A DNA stretch of 6,408 bases from Chitinophagales bacterium (GCA_020631175.1 JAHDHT010000218.1:1-6408), one strand, 5' to 3'. Shown: positions 1-6,400, counted from the first letter of the stretch. A program made the numbers and translations. The notes: generated by a model from the sequence alone, not told the origin.

Positions 1-482
1 AATCCGGTTTGTCTGTATTGTAATGCTTCATATGGACAGCCAATATATTCCGGAAATCTTTTTCCTTCCCATCGATCTTTTTCCGCTTCTAAAGCCTCTT
101 CAAAAGAGGCAATATTTTCATTTCCATTATAGAGTTGCTCGCTATGCAAACTGTAAATCATTTCATCCGGTGGACGAAGCATAATGATTATTTTTGCATC
201 AGGATTGTAATTGTAAATTTCCTGTGCTGCAACTTTTGAATATAAATACCATACTGAGGCATCTCCTTTGTATTGTCCGTCCAAAGCTTTGTCAAAAAAA
301 CTTTGATAATATTCAATACTTGTACGTTCTTCCCTGAAAGTGAGATCTTTTATAAAATAATATTGTTCTTTTTCTGCGATGAATACATCCGGATGCTCAT
401 TTAAATAAGAGGTCAATGCAGTTGTGCCACATTTTGGTGCGCCAACAATAAAAAAGTCTACTTTGTTTTCTGCAGCATTCAT
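1..482 (-). CDS. PAPS-dependent sulfotransferase, N-terminal part (runs off the left edge)
   Basis: This is a partial gene: 160 complete codons are visible, starting at the ATG at 482-480, and the frame is still open at position 1. The family transfers sulfate from PAPS to a hydroxyl or amine, here probably of a polysaccharide. The N-terminus VDFFIVGAPKCGTTAL (residues 8-23) is the 5'-phosphosulfate-binding loop, with PKCGTT at 16-21 and Lys17 as the expected PAPS/catalytic residue. Residues 97-113 (KIIIMLRPPDEMIYSLH) form the 3'-phosphate-binding motif, with Arg103 and Ser111 at the conserved places. The usual family length is about 270-320 aa, so roughly half is missing. The start codon lies 1 nt after the flippase stop, which implies translational coupling and the same transcript. 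Membership of the Sulfotransfer_1 type is clear, but the acceptor cannot be told. The context favours a surface glycan or lipid-linked oligosaccharide. Confidence 0.92.
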   Translation of the reverse strand, partial: MNAAENKVDFFIVGAPKCGTTALTSYLNEHPDVFIAEKEQYYFIKDLTFREERTSIEYYQSFFDKALDGQYKGDASVWYLYSKVAAQEIYNYNPDAKIIIMLRPPDEMIYSLHSEQLYNGNENIASFEEALEAEKDRWEGKRFPEYIGCPYEALQYRQTG

Positions 483-483
483 C

Positions 484-1800
484 TTAGAAAATAGATGCGT
501 TAATATTGACCTTTTGTTTTACAGCATACCACATTAATACATTCCAAACAATAGTACTTACACCTGTAGCTATAGCTGCACCGTTAATCCCCATTGATGG
601 AACTAACAATAAATTTAAAATGATATTAATAATAAGACTTAAAAGTATAATTCGAAATGCAGTCTTCTCATTTCCTGTCATGGTAAGAATATTACCAACT
701 GAACCTAACATTACATTGATCAACTGAACAACAATCAGAATTACTAAAACCGAATAGCCTCCCGCAAACTCTTTACCAAATAAAGCCAATAATATCGGAC
801 CACCAATACCTAGAACGATTGCAATCGGAATTGAAAGAGCGAATGTCCATCGAATCGATTTTTTAATTAATCGTTGTAATTTATCATGTTCACCGTTTTG
901 AAAAAGTGCGGCTATTTCAGGAGCAATTACTAAGTTGACAACAATTAAAACCACTCTAACCAAATCCGTTATTTTATATGCGATTGAATACACTCCAAGA
1001 TCAGCATCTGTTGCGTATTTTCCGAGTACTAATCCATCCACCCGGCTATTAATAATAAAAACACCACTAACTAACCAAAAAGTAAAAGCAGCACTATTCC
1101 ATTCCGCCACAGGATGTCTTTCTGTGCGAACGGGACGCATAGCAGGTTCAGTTCTATAAAAAGAAATCATGGTAATCAACATCACACTAAACATGGTAAA
1201 AAAGAAACACCATAATAATACTGCAGCATTTATTTTACCCATAATTGCCAGGCAACTCAAAAACAGAACGAAAAATAATGTTGGTTTGATTAAGTACTCC
1301 GGAAGCATCCCGAGAATTACATGCTTTGATCCTTTTAATAAAGCCTGGTAAAGGAGAATATAAGTCCAAAAGGGAACAGTTAGCATACCTATTCTCAATA
1401 AATTATGATACTCCGGCTGTATTAAATTAAATTGTGTGATTATTATCCATCCGATAATGCTAATGAAAATTGAAAAAGAACCGCCAAGCCAGAAAATGTA
1501 ATCATGTAAAATCCCAATAGAACGATATTGATTACGGCTGTTTAACTTGGCTACCTCACGAACAATTAATTTAGGAAAACCGCAGGCACCCAATACGGCA
1601 AAAATGGTTATCCAGTAGATGATCAGTGTATACTTTCCATACACGGCTGCACCTACTATATTTGTTAAAACCAAAGAACTGATAAATGTAAATGCAATGA
1701 AGTAGGCTTGTAAAATAAAATTTCCTCCTGTACCTTTTACCAGATATTGAGCTAATTTACTTTCAGGGTTAAGTCCTAATATTCTATAAAGTGATTTGAT
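484..1800 (-). CDS. Polysaccharide flippase, Wzx/MOP superfamily membrane protein (start uncertain)
   Basis: This is an integral membrane protein with many hydrophobic helices, of the O-antigen/teichoic-acid flippase type that moves undecaprenyl-linked oligosaccharides across the inner membrane. Counting from the TTG at 1674, family-like features are the loop after helix 1 (TNIVGAAVYGKY, 4-15), the mid-protein NSRVDGLVLGKYATDADLGVYSIAYK (209-234), APEIAALF (251-258) and the C-terminal VPSMGINGAAIATG (358-371). The first ATG/GTG/TTG in the frame is that TTG, but it cuts through helix 1. The frame stays open upstream to a TAA at 1806-1804 and encodes a convincing N-terminus (residues IKSLYRILGLNPESKLAQYL, then a hydrophobic helix). 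I therefore set the start at ATC 1800-1798, giving 438 aa. ATA (1782), CTG (1743) or TTG (1674) are the alternatives. A -7 promoter box lies just upstream, and the sulfotransferase follows after 1 nt. The family is confident; the start is not. Confidence 0.9.
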   Translation of the reverse strand: MKSLYRILGLNPESKLAQYLVKGTGGNFILQAYFIAFTFISSLVLTNIVGAAVYGKYTLIIYWITIFAVLGACGFPKLIVREVAKLNSRNQYRSIGILHDYIFWLGGSFSIFISIIGWIIITQFNLIQPEYHNLLRIGMLTVPFWTYILLYQALLKGSKHVILGMLPEYLIKPTLFFVLFLSCLAIMGKINAAVLLWCFFFTMFSVMLITMISFYRTEPAMRPVRTERHPVAEWNSAAFTFWLVSGVFIINSRVDGLVLGKYATDADLGVYSIAYKITDLVRVVLIVVNLVIAPEIAALFQNGEHDKLQRLIKKSIRWTFALSIPIAIVLGIGGPILLALFGKEFAGGYSVLVILIVVQLINVMLGSVGNILTMTGNEKTAFRIILLSLIINIILNLLLVPSMGINGAAIATGVSTIVWNVLMWYAVKQKVNINASIF

Positions 1801-1821
1801 CGTTTATTTCTATTTAAGCGC

Positions 1822-1829
1822 CAAAGGTA
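1822..1829 (-). promoter_or_regulatory. Bacteroidota -7 box before the flippase gene
   Basis: Read on the minus strand this is TACCTTTG, an exact match to TAnnTTTG. It lies in the 45-nt gap between the glycosyltransferase stop and the start of the flippase frame. It would place the transcript start at about 1815-1818, giving a leader of only about 15-18 nt before the proposed ATC start. No TTG or TTTG element is visible at the expected -33 spacing, so the call rests on the -7 box and its position. Confidence 0.5.
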
Positions 1830-1848
1830 CAACAATGAAAGCTTGTAT

Positions 1849-2895
1849 TTATTGCAGCTTTAAACTGCATTTTTCAATGAGCTCCTTCACCGATATTCCG
1901 GACATCGGATAATAAGCAGAGCATTTTTTTGGTAAATTACTTTCATTAAATGCTTTGAAATTTCTTTTTGCCTGAAAATATTCTGTTTTAGAAAATAGAC
2001 AGCTGGCATTTGGAGATAAGGGTCTTACACGTAAATAATCACTTGGCCCGAATAAAGCGATCATTGGAATATTAAAAGCATTGGCCAAATGCATTACACC
2101 CGAATCATGACAAACAACAAGTGCTGAAAAATTAAGTATTTGTTTTAATTCTTCAATGGAGGTATGACCACAAGTATTTACAATCCGCTCATCCGTCCTG
2201 AAAAAATCAGCTATTGGTTCAACATTTATTGGATAATCGTTTTTATCTCCAACCAAAACAACCTGATGCCCGAATCGATTCAATAAGTCCTTTATTAATA
2301 AAATAAAATTATCGGGTCCCCAGCATCTAGTATTTTCTGTTCCATTCGCCACACCTGCCTGAATAACAATGTAAGGTGATTTCAAATCGTAATAGTCGAT
2401 TATTTTTTTGCCCGGTTCAAGAGATACCATTGTTTTATAAGACCGTGTAAAAGCAGTATTAACTACAGGTTTTATCAAATCGTAGTTTAAATCAATTTCA
2501 TGATAATCCGCTTTTGTCGATATCCAGCTTGTATTTCTAAAACGCTTTCGTTTTAGGCGCTTGAAATTATTTTCATCTGGATGATAATGTCGAACAAAAG
2601 ATTTTATCCTTGTATTGTATAGTTTAGTAGTAAGAGCTGCTCCTTCTGTATCGAAAGCAATCAAACATATATCATGGTTTAAATCTGTTTTTATCGCTTC
2701 AAAAGCTTCTTTACTATCTGCGATATACTCCTTATTAATTACAGCATCATCTTTAATTATATGCCTTGCTCCATATTTATTTTCTGTAATAATATCAATT
2801 TCTGAAGAAGGTATTAATTCTTTTAAACGGTAGAGCATAGGTGTTTTCATTACCATATTACCTAAACCGGTCGCGGCGTTCACAAGAATTTTCAA
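1849..2895 (-). CDS. GT9 family glycosyltransferase (ADP-heptose:LPS heptosyltransferase-like)
   Basis: This GT-B fold glycosyltransferase of 348 aa has the usual length for the heptosyltransferase family (WaaC/WaaF, RfaF). The start MKILVNAATGLGNMVMKTPM fits the family pattern KILvir..(G)D...T.P. The nucleotide-sugar-binding region is HDSGVMHLANAFNIPMIALF (263-282), with Asp264, Ser265, Gly266, Met268 and His269, followed by GPSD (283-286). Start choice: TTG at 2895-2893 gives exactly the family N-terminus, whereas the first ATG in frame would remove the first strand and glycine loop. The start is 2 nt after the ATPase stop, so the two genes are cotranscribed and probably coupled. One oddity is that residue 13 is Asn where E. 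coli WaaC has the catalytic Asp13. This may mean a different sugar donor or acceptor than heptose/LPS core. The role is likely assembly of a surface glycan with the flippase and sulfotransferase. The family is confident; the substrate is unknown. Confidence 0.92.
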   Translation of the reverse strand: MKILVNAATGLGNMVMKTPMLYRLKELIPSSEIDIITENKYGARHIIKDDAVINKEYIADSKEAFEAIKTDLNHDICLIAFDTEGAALTTKLYNTRIKSFVRHYHPDENNFKRLKRKRFRNTSWISTKADYHEIDLNYDLIKPVVNTAFTRSYKTMVSLEPGKKIIDYYDLKSPYIVIQAGVANGTENTRCWGPDNFILLIKDLLNRFGHQVVLVGDKNDYPINVEPIADFFRTDERIVNTCGHTSIEELKQILNFSALVVCHDSGVMHLANAFNIPMIALFGPSDYLRVRPLSPNASCLFSKTEYFQAKRNFKAFNESNLPKKCSAYYPMSGISVKELIEKCSLKLQ

Positions 2896-2897
2896 GC

Positions 2898-5051
2898 TTA
2901 AACTTTTTGTGCTTTGAAGCGAAGAGAATTTCCAATTACAATAACATCAGAAAAAGCCATAGCACCGGCAGCAATCATTGGATTTAAAAAGCCAAGTGCA
3001 GCAAAAGGAATCGCTATTACATTATAAAAGAAAGCCCAGAATAAATTTTGACGAATTGTTTTTACGGTTTTATTGCTAATTTTATGCGCCATAATCAAGC
3101 GTTCAAACTGCTCTTTCATAATCACCATGTCAGCTGATTCAATAGCGACATTTGTACCTTCAGCAACAGACATTCCAACATCCGCTTTAACTAAAGCAGG
3201 TGCATCATTAATACCATCTCCAACCATTGCTACTTTCCCATCCTTTTGCCACTCTTCAATAAATTTCAGTTTGTCTTCAGGTAAGGTTTCTGCATAAACT
3301 TCTTTTATACCCAGTTCTTCAGCAAGATATTCACAACGATGTTTTTTATCACCACTTAAAATAACGGTGTCTATACCGGCTTCATTAAAATAATCGATTA
3401 TATCTTTTACGCCATCTTTTTGTTGGTCTTCAAGATCTATCCAACCTATAAGCTGATCGTTTTTTACAATATAAATATTATGCTGATCGTCTTCGGTTAA
3501 ATGCTCAGCCATTTTGTAAGAACCTAAAACAAATACATCCCCTTTATCATTTTTACCCATTATTCCCATGCCGGAAATTTCTTTCACATCTAAAAACTGA
3601 TAAGGTTCTGTTTTGTCCAGATGTCTTAAAACAGATTGTGCCAAGGGGTGAGAGGAATATTTTTCAAGACCTGCAATTATTCTTTTAATTCGATGCAAGG
3701 AAATATCAATCGCTTCTATTTTCTGGACTTTAAAATCTCCGCTTGTTAAGGTACCCGTTTTATCAAATACGATTTTTCGAATACCGGCAAAATTTTCCAA
3801 AGCACTTGCTCCCTTTACTAGAATACCATTCTTAGCTGCTTTCCCTAATCCAACTACCACAGCAGTTGGGGTGGCTAAGCCCATAGCACATGGACAAGCA
3901 ATTACTAATACAGCAATGCTATTAATTAAAGATTGCTGAAAACCATTATTTAAAAAAGAGAAGTTCAGAAAGAAAGTTAAAATAGCCAGACCAATTACAA
4001 CCGGCACAAATACCGCACTTATTTTATCTGCTAATCTTTGTATTGATGGTTTATCTGCCTGAGCTGTTTTCACCAGATCAATAATTTTATTCAATACACT
4101 TTCATCGGCACGAACAGTATTTTTCACTTTAATATTACCATTGTGAATCGTTGTACCGCTATAAATCATATCTCCAACCTGCTTTAAAACCGGTAAACTT
4201 TCACCGGTAAGCATCGATTCATTGACTTCTGCATGTCCCCATTGAATTTCTCCATCCAACGGCACCTTATCCCCACTATTCAACAGAAAATATTCACCTT
4301 TCTCAACATCCTTGTAATGCACCACTTCCAGACTTTCATCTTCAGCTCCATAATCAAGGATTAACTTGACATCTTCCGGTTGCAGATTTTGTAAGCTATT
4401 CACTGCCGAAGTAGCCTGTTTCACAGCACGTTTTTCTATCCAGTTTCCTAACAGAACAAGGGTGAAAATAGTGGCCGTTGTTTCGTAAAACAGAAAATCA
4501 GGACCCAATTGCTGAATGGTGCCAAATAAACTATAAGCAAAAGCGGAAACTCCTCCCAGCGTTATAAGCACATCCATATTCGGAAATCCATTCTTCAGCG
4601 AATAAAATGCACTCCTTCCAAAATGGTAAAGACCTAATAGAAAAACCGGCAAACAAATCGCCAATTGAACGAAAGGATGATTTAAGAATGAACCTTTAAA
4701 AAACATCGCTAAAAAAAGCGGTAAAGTAAAAATGAAGGAAAAAATTAGTTTGTTTTCCAGTTTTTGCAAGGCATCCCAGCTTCTGCCGATGAAACCACGA
4801 TTATCAGTAGAATTGTATATAACCGTTTCATCTTCAACCTGAAAGCCAAGTTGCTCAATACCTTTTATGATCTTTGAAAGCGAATGATTGCCATCCATCT
4901 TAAAGGTCGCTTCTTCCGTACCCAGATTGACTACCACATCTGTTAATCCGTTCTTTTCCAGATATTTATTTACGCTTTGAGCGCAGTTATGACAAGTCAT
5001 TCCTTCGATATGGAGACTAACCCGCTCTTCTATTTCAGGTGTTTTTACCAT
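2898..5051 (-). CDS. copA: Copper-translocating P1B-type ATPase (CopA-like)
   Basis: This 717-aa inner-membrane pump probably exports Cu(I) from the cytoplasm using ATP. In order: one N-terminal HMA metal-binding domain with GMTCHNC (17-23, Cys20 and Cys23); membrane helices from about 103; the actuator domain with TGES (282-285); the ion-site helix with CPC (Cys386, Pro387, Cys388); the phosphorylation motif DKTGT with Asp430; the nucleotide domain with SSHPLA (466-471, His468-Pro469) and GMGIMG (494-499); the hinge GDGINDAP (611-618); and two last helices with YN (676-677) and MAFSD (698-702). All catalytic motifs are intact and the length is normal for a one-HMA CopA. The classical Cu(I) signature in the last helix is MxxSS, whereas here the second Ser is Asp702. 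CPC plus YN still points to a monovalent copper or silver pump. The ATG start at 5051 follows a -7 box by about 20 nt. No CsoR/CueR-type regulator or metallochaperone gene is in view. Confidence 0.95.
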   Translation of the reverse strand: MVKTPEIEERVSLHIEGMTCHNCAQSVNKYLEKNGLTDVVVNLGTEEATFKMDGNHSLSKIIKGIEQLGFQVEDETVIYNSTDNRGFIGRSWDALQKLENKLIFSFIFTLPLFLAMFFKGSFLNHPFVQLAICLPVFLLGLYHFGRSAFYSLKNGFPNMDVLITLGGVSAFAYSLFGTIQQLGPDFLFYETTATIFTLVLLGNWIEKRAVKQATSAVNSLQNLQPEDVKLILDYGAEDESLEVVHYKDVEKGEYFLLNSGDKVPLDGEIQWGHAEVNESMLTGESLPVLKQVGDMIYSGTTIHNGNIKVKNTVRADESVLNKIIDLVKTAQADKPSIQRLADKISAVFVPVVIGLAILTFFLNFSFLNNGFQQSLINSIAVLVIACPCAMGLATPTAVVVGLGKAAKNGILVKGASALENFAGIRKIVFDKTGTLTSGDFKVQKIEAIDISLHRIKRIIAGLEKYSSHPLAQSVLRHLDKTEPYQFLDVKEISGMGIMGKNDKGDVFVLGSYKMAEHLTEDDQHNIYIVKNDQLIGWIDLEDQQKDGVKDIIDYFNEAGIDTVILSGDKKHRCEYLAEELGIKEVYAETLPEDKLKFIEEWQKDGKVAMVGDGINDAPALVKADVGMSVAEGTNVAIESADMVIMKEQFERLIMAHKISNKTVKTIRQNLFWAFFYNVIAIPFAALGFLNPMIAAGAMAFSDVIVIGNSLRFKAQKV

Positions 5052-5069
5052 ACATCATCTTTCCGTGCG

Positions 5070-5077
5070 CAAAAATA
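5070..5077 (-). promoter_or_regulatory. Bacteroidota -7 box for copA
   Basis: On the minus strand this reads TATTTTTG, matching TAnnTTTG, and ends 18 nt before the copA ATG. It leaves a short leader typical of the phylum. No clear TTG-type -33 element is seen at the usual spacing, so an activator might assist, but no operator can be assigned. The box would drive copA and, by the 2-nt spacing, the glycosyltransferase. Confidence 0.55.
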
Positions 5078-5160
5078 CGCAATTTGATTAAGCATTTATA
5101 TGCACATTAACGTACAAAAGATGCTAAAAAATCCCTAAGCTTAATATGCCCAAATTGTTA

Positions 5161-5168
5161 TATTTTTG
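5161..5168 (+). promoter_or_regulatory. Bacteroidota -7 box for the lipoprotein gene
   Basis: TATTTTTG exactly matches TAnnTTTG and lies 30 nt before the ATG at 5199. It is divergent from the copA box 83 bp away, so both promoters share one 147-bp intergenic region. No recognisable -33 element is seen. The A/T-rich stretch just before the ATG, without a Shine-Dalgarno sequence, is normal for Bacteroidota. Confidence 0.55.
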
Positions 5169-5198
5169 AACTAAGCGCTTTTACAAGCATTTAACATA

Positions 5199-6128
5199 AT
5201 GAAAACGAATTCTATGAAAAAAATTGAGTTAGCAGCCATACTATTTTGCTTTCTGTTTATGGCTTGCGGTGGAGGATCCACTGAGCAATCGCAGAAAGAA
5301 GGAGATGATCAGTACAATGAACTTTTAGATGAGCTCGATGATATGGTTTCGGGAGATAGCGGAAAAAAGAAATCCACCGATAATCAGAAAAAGTCAGCAA
5401 GTCAAAAAGCTGAAGGAGCAATTACTGTAAACGGCATTACGCTCACACCTGTTAAAGATTCTCCCGAATTTGCCGATGCAGAGCTGAAGCTGAAGAGCCC
5501 GTCTACTAATACTGTAAGACCTGGAAACACTATGTTTTCTTATGAAGTCAAGAACTACACTTTAGGAAATCAGACGCCTGATGCCGATGCAAAATTATGT
5601 GCGAACAGTGCAAAAGGCCAGCATATTCACTGGATTCTCGATAACCAACCTTATAGTGCGCATTATACAGCCGATTTTGAGAAAGATATAAAGCCTGGGC
5701 ATCATGTCTTACTATCTTTTTTAAGTCGATCGTATCATGAAAGCATTAAAAACGGTAAGGCTTATACTTTAAGTCAGTTTACCGTAGGAAAAGGTCGCCC
5801 ACAAGCACAGGATTTATCTAAGCCACATATGTTTTACAGCCGTCCGAAAGGCACCTATATCGGAAAACAGAATATCGAAAAAGTAATGCTTGATTTCTAT
5901 CTGGTTAACGCCGATCTCGCTCCGGACAGCTACAGAGTGCGTGCAACGATTAATGGAAATGCTTTTGTACTAACCGATTGGGTACCTTATATGATGGAAG
6001 GATTAGGTGAAGGCGAGCATACCGTTAAGCTTGAATTATTGGATAAAGACGGCAAATTTGTGCCGGGTCCGTACAACTCTGTTACCCGAAAATTCACATT
6101 GCTCGAAGATGAGCCTTTAAAGAACTAA
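5199..6128 (+). CDS. Lipoprotein with a probable duplicated, histidine-bearing beta domain; function unknown
   Basis: This is a 309-aa envelope lipoprotein. The signal sequence MKKIELAAILFCFLFMAC (6-23) ends in a lipobox-like FMAC with acceptor Cys23, then GGGS and a low-complexity, charged linker (about 27-72) rich in Asp, Glu, Lys and Ser. Starts at Met1 (5199) and Met6 (5214) are both possible; Met6 gives the more usual signal length. The folded part begins at about 74. It contains GQHIHWILDNQPYSAHY (140-156) and KPGHHVLLSF (165-174), with His142, 144, 155, 168, 169 and 180. A second, similar block follows: YRVRATINGNAFVLTD (245-260) and GEGEHTVKLELLDKDG (270-285). This resembles two Ig-like, DUF4399-like units in tandem, the second lacking most histidines. 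I do not recognise a characterised protein. Divergence from copA and the clustered histidines make metal binding possible, but that is inference only. A weak terminator and then tRNA-His follow. Confidence 0.88.
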   Translation: MKTNSMKKIELAAILFCFLFMACGGGSTEQSQKEGDDQYNELLDELDDMVSGDSGKKKSTDNQKKSASQKAEGAITVNGITLTPVKDSPEFADAELKLKSPSTNTVRPGNTMFSYEVKNYTLGNQTPDADAKLCANSAKGQHIHWILDNQPYSAHYTADFEKDIKPGHHVLLSFLSRSYHESIKNGKAYTLSQFTVGKGRPQAQDLSKPHMFYSRPKGTYIGKQNIEKVMLDFYLVNADLAPDSYRVRATINGNAFVLTDWVPYMMEGLGEGEHTVKLELLDKDGKFVPGPYNSVTRKFTLLEDEPLKN

Positions 6129-6131
6129 AAT

Positions 6132-6148
6132 GCTTTAAAAAAGCTTTT
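6132..6148 (+). terminator. Weak possible terminator after the lipoprotein gene
   Basis: GCTTT at 6132-6136 can pair with AAAGC at 6140-6144 across a 3-nt loop, followed by four T residues. It starts only 4 nt after the lipoprotein stop, the right place for a terminator, but the stem has just 5 pairs and two G-C pairs. The T-run also overlaps the expected -33 region of the tRNA promoter. Confidence 0.3.
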
Positions 6149-6174
6149 ACAAATTATAAAATTGGGTATCTTTG
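6145..6174 (+). promoter_or_regulatory. Promoter of the tRNA-His gene
   Basis: The -7 box TATCTTTG (6167-6174) matches TAnnTTTG, with a T-run (6145-6148) 18 nt upstream at the place of the TTTG-type -33 element (one base off). It predicts a start near 6180 and a leader of about 25 nt before the tRNA. This is the best-formed promoter in the window. Confidence 0.6.
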
Positions 6175-6185
6175 ACGCCCAATAG

Positions 6186-6200
6186 AGCAGGAGGTCTGCT
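6186..6200 (+). other. Small hairpin in the tRNA-His leader
   Basis: AGCAG (6186-6190) pairs perfectly with CTGCT (6196-6200) around a GAGGT loop, ending 5 nt before G-1 of the tRNA. It lies in the predicted 5' leader that RNase P removes. It may be a processing structure or chance. Confidence 0.3.
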
Positions 6201-6205
6201 TACAC

Positions 6206-6280
6206 GGTGGTTGTAGCTCAGTTGGTTAGAGCGCCGGATTGTGGTTCCGGAGGCCGCGGGTTCAAATCCCGTCTTCCACC
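6206..6280 (+). tRNA. tRNA-His (anticodon GTG)
   Basis: A full cloverleaf can be drawn. The acceptor 5' strand is 6207-6213, with an extra encoded G at 6206 serving as the histidine-specific G-1 opposite C73 (6280). The D stem is GCTC/GAGC (6216-6219 with 6229-6232). The anticodon stem is CCGGA/TCCGG (6234-6238 with 6246-6250) with anticodon GTG at 6241-6243. The T arm is 6256-6272 with loop TTCAAAT. The acceptor 3' strand is 6273-6279. Two positions in the acceptor stem are T opposite T (6211 with 6275, and 6212 with 6274). A complete CCA is not encoded: only CA follows C73, so the tail must be added after transcription. The G-1:C73 pair and the GTG anticodon make the identity certain. Confidence 0.97.
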
Positions 6281-6287
6281 CATCAGT

Positions 6288-6314
6288 AGGGGCGAATTTA
6301 TTCGCCCCTTTTTT
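6288..6314 (+). terminator. Intrinsic terminator of the tRNA-His transcript
   Basis: AGGGGCGAA (6288-6296) pairs perfectly with TTCGCCCCT (6301-6309) across the loop TTTA, followed by a T-run through 6314. The nine-pair, GC-rich stem directly after the tRNA makes this a strong factor-independent terminator. Six T residues follow the C-run; the first of them is in the stem. Confidence 0.9.
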
Positions 6315-6322
6315 ATTTAAGT

Positions 6323-6350
6323 AATCAGTCTTCAGTCTTCAGTCATCAGT
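6323..6350. repeat. Four tandem copies of a 7-bp unit, consensus CWTCAGT
   Basis: The copies are AATCAGT (6323-6329), CTTCAGT (6330-6336), CTTCAGT (6337-6343) and CATCAGT (6344-6350). The core TCAGT is kept in all four and only the first two bases vary. The array lies just beyond the tRNA terminator, in sequence with no open reading frame. Together with the following stretch (to 6408), which shows another repeated octamer, it looks like an intergenic repeat region. Its function is unknown. Confidence 0.8.
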
Positions 6351-6371
6351 CCTTCTTTTTTAAAAGTTACC

Positions 6372-6400
6372 AACGACTTACACCTTTCACCTAACGACTT
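6372..6400. repeat. Direct repeat AACGACTT, 21-bp spacing
   Basis: AACGACTT occurs at 6372-6379 and again at 6393-6400, exactly 21 bp apart, with ACACCTTTCACCT between. The 21-bp period is three times the 7-bp period of the neighbouring array. The window ends soon after, so the full extent cannot be seen. Confidence 0.5.

Noticed and set aside
506..1351. Three short plus-strand open frames (506-727, 935-1159, 1169-1351)
   Set aside because: They lie wholly opposite the flippase gene, lack promoters or recognisable domains, and their translations are antisense readings of hydrophobic codons.
1838..1861. Inverted repeat AAAGCT...AGCTTT at the end of the GT9 gene, as a terminator
   Set aside because: The stem has only 6 pairs with a 12-nt loop and overlaps the stop codon, and no T-run follows on the minus strand.
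2615..3297. Plus-strand open frames at 2615-2833 and 3073-3297
   Set aside because: They are antisense to the glycosyltransferase and to the conserved GDGxND region of copA, where the coding strand is certain.
5136..5180. Palindromes TAAGCTTA (5136-5143) and AAGCGCTT (5173-5180) as copper-regulator operators
   Set aside because: Eight-base palindromes are frequent by chance, and neither resembles a known CueR- or CsoR-type operator in length or spacing to the -7 boxes.
6323..6350. A CRISPR array
   Set aside because: The units are 7 bp and directly abutting, with no spacers.
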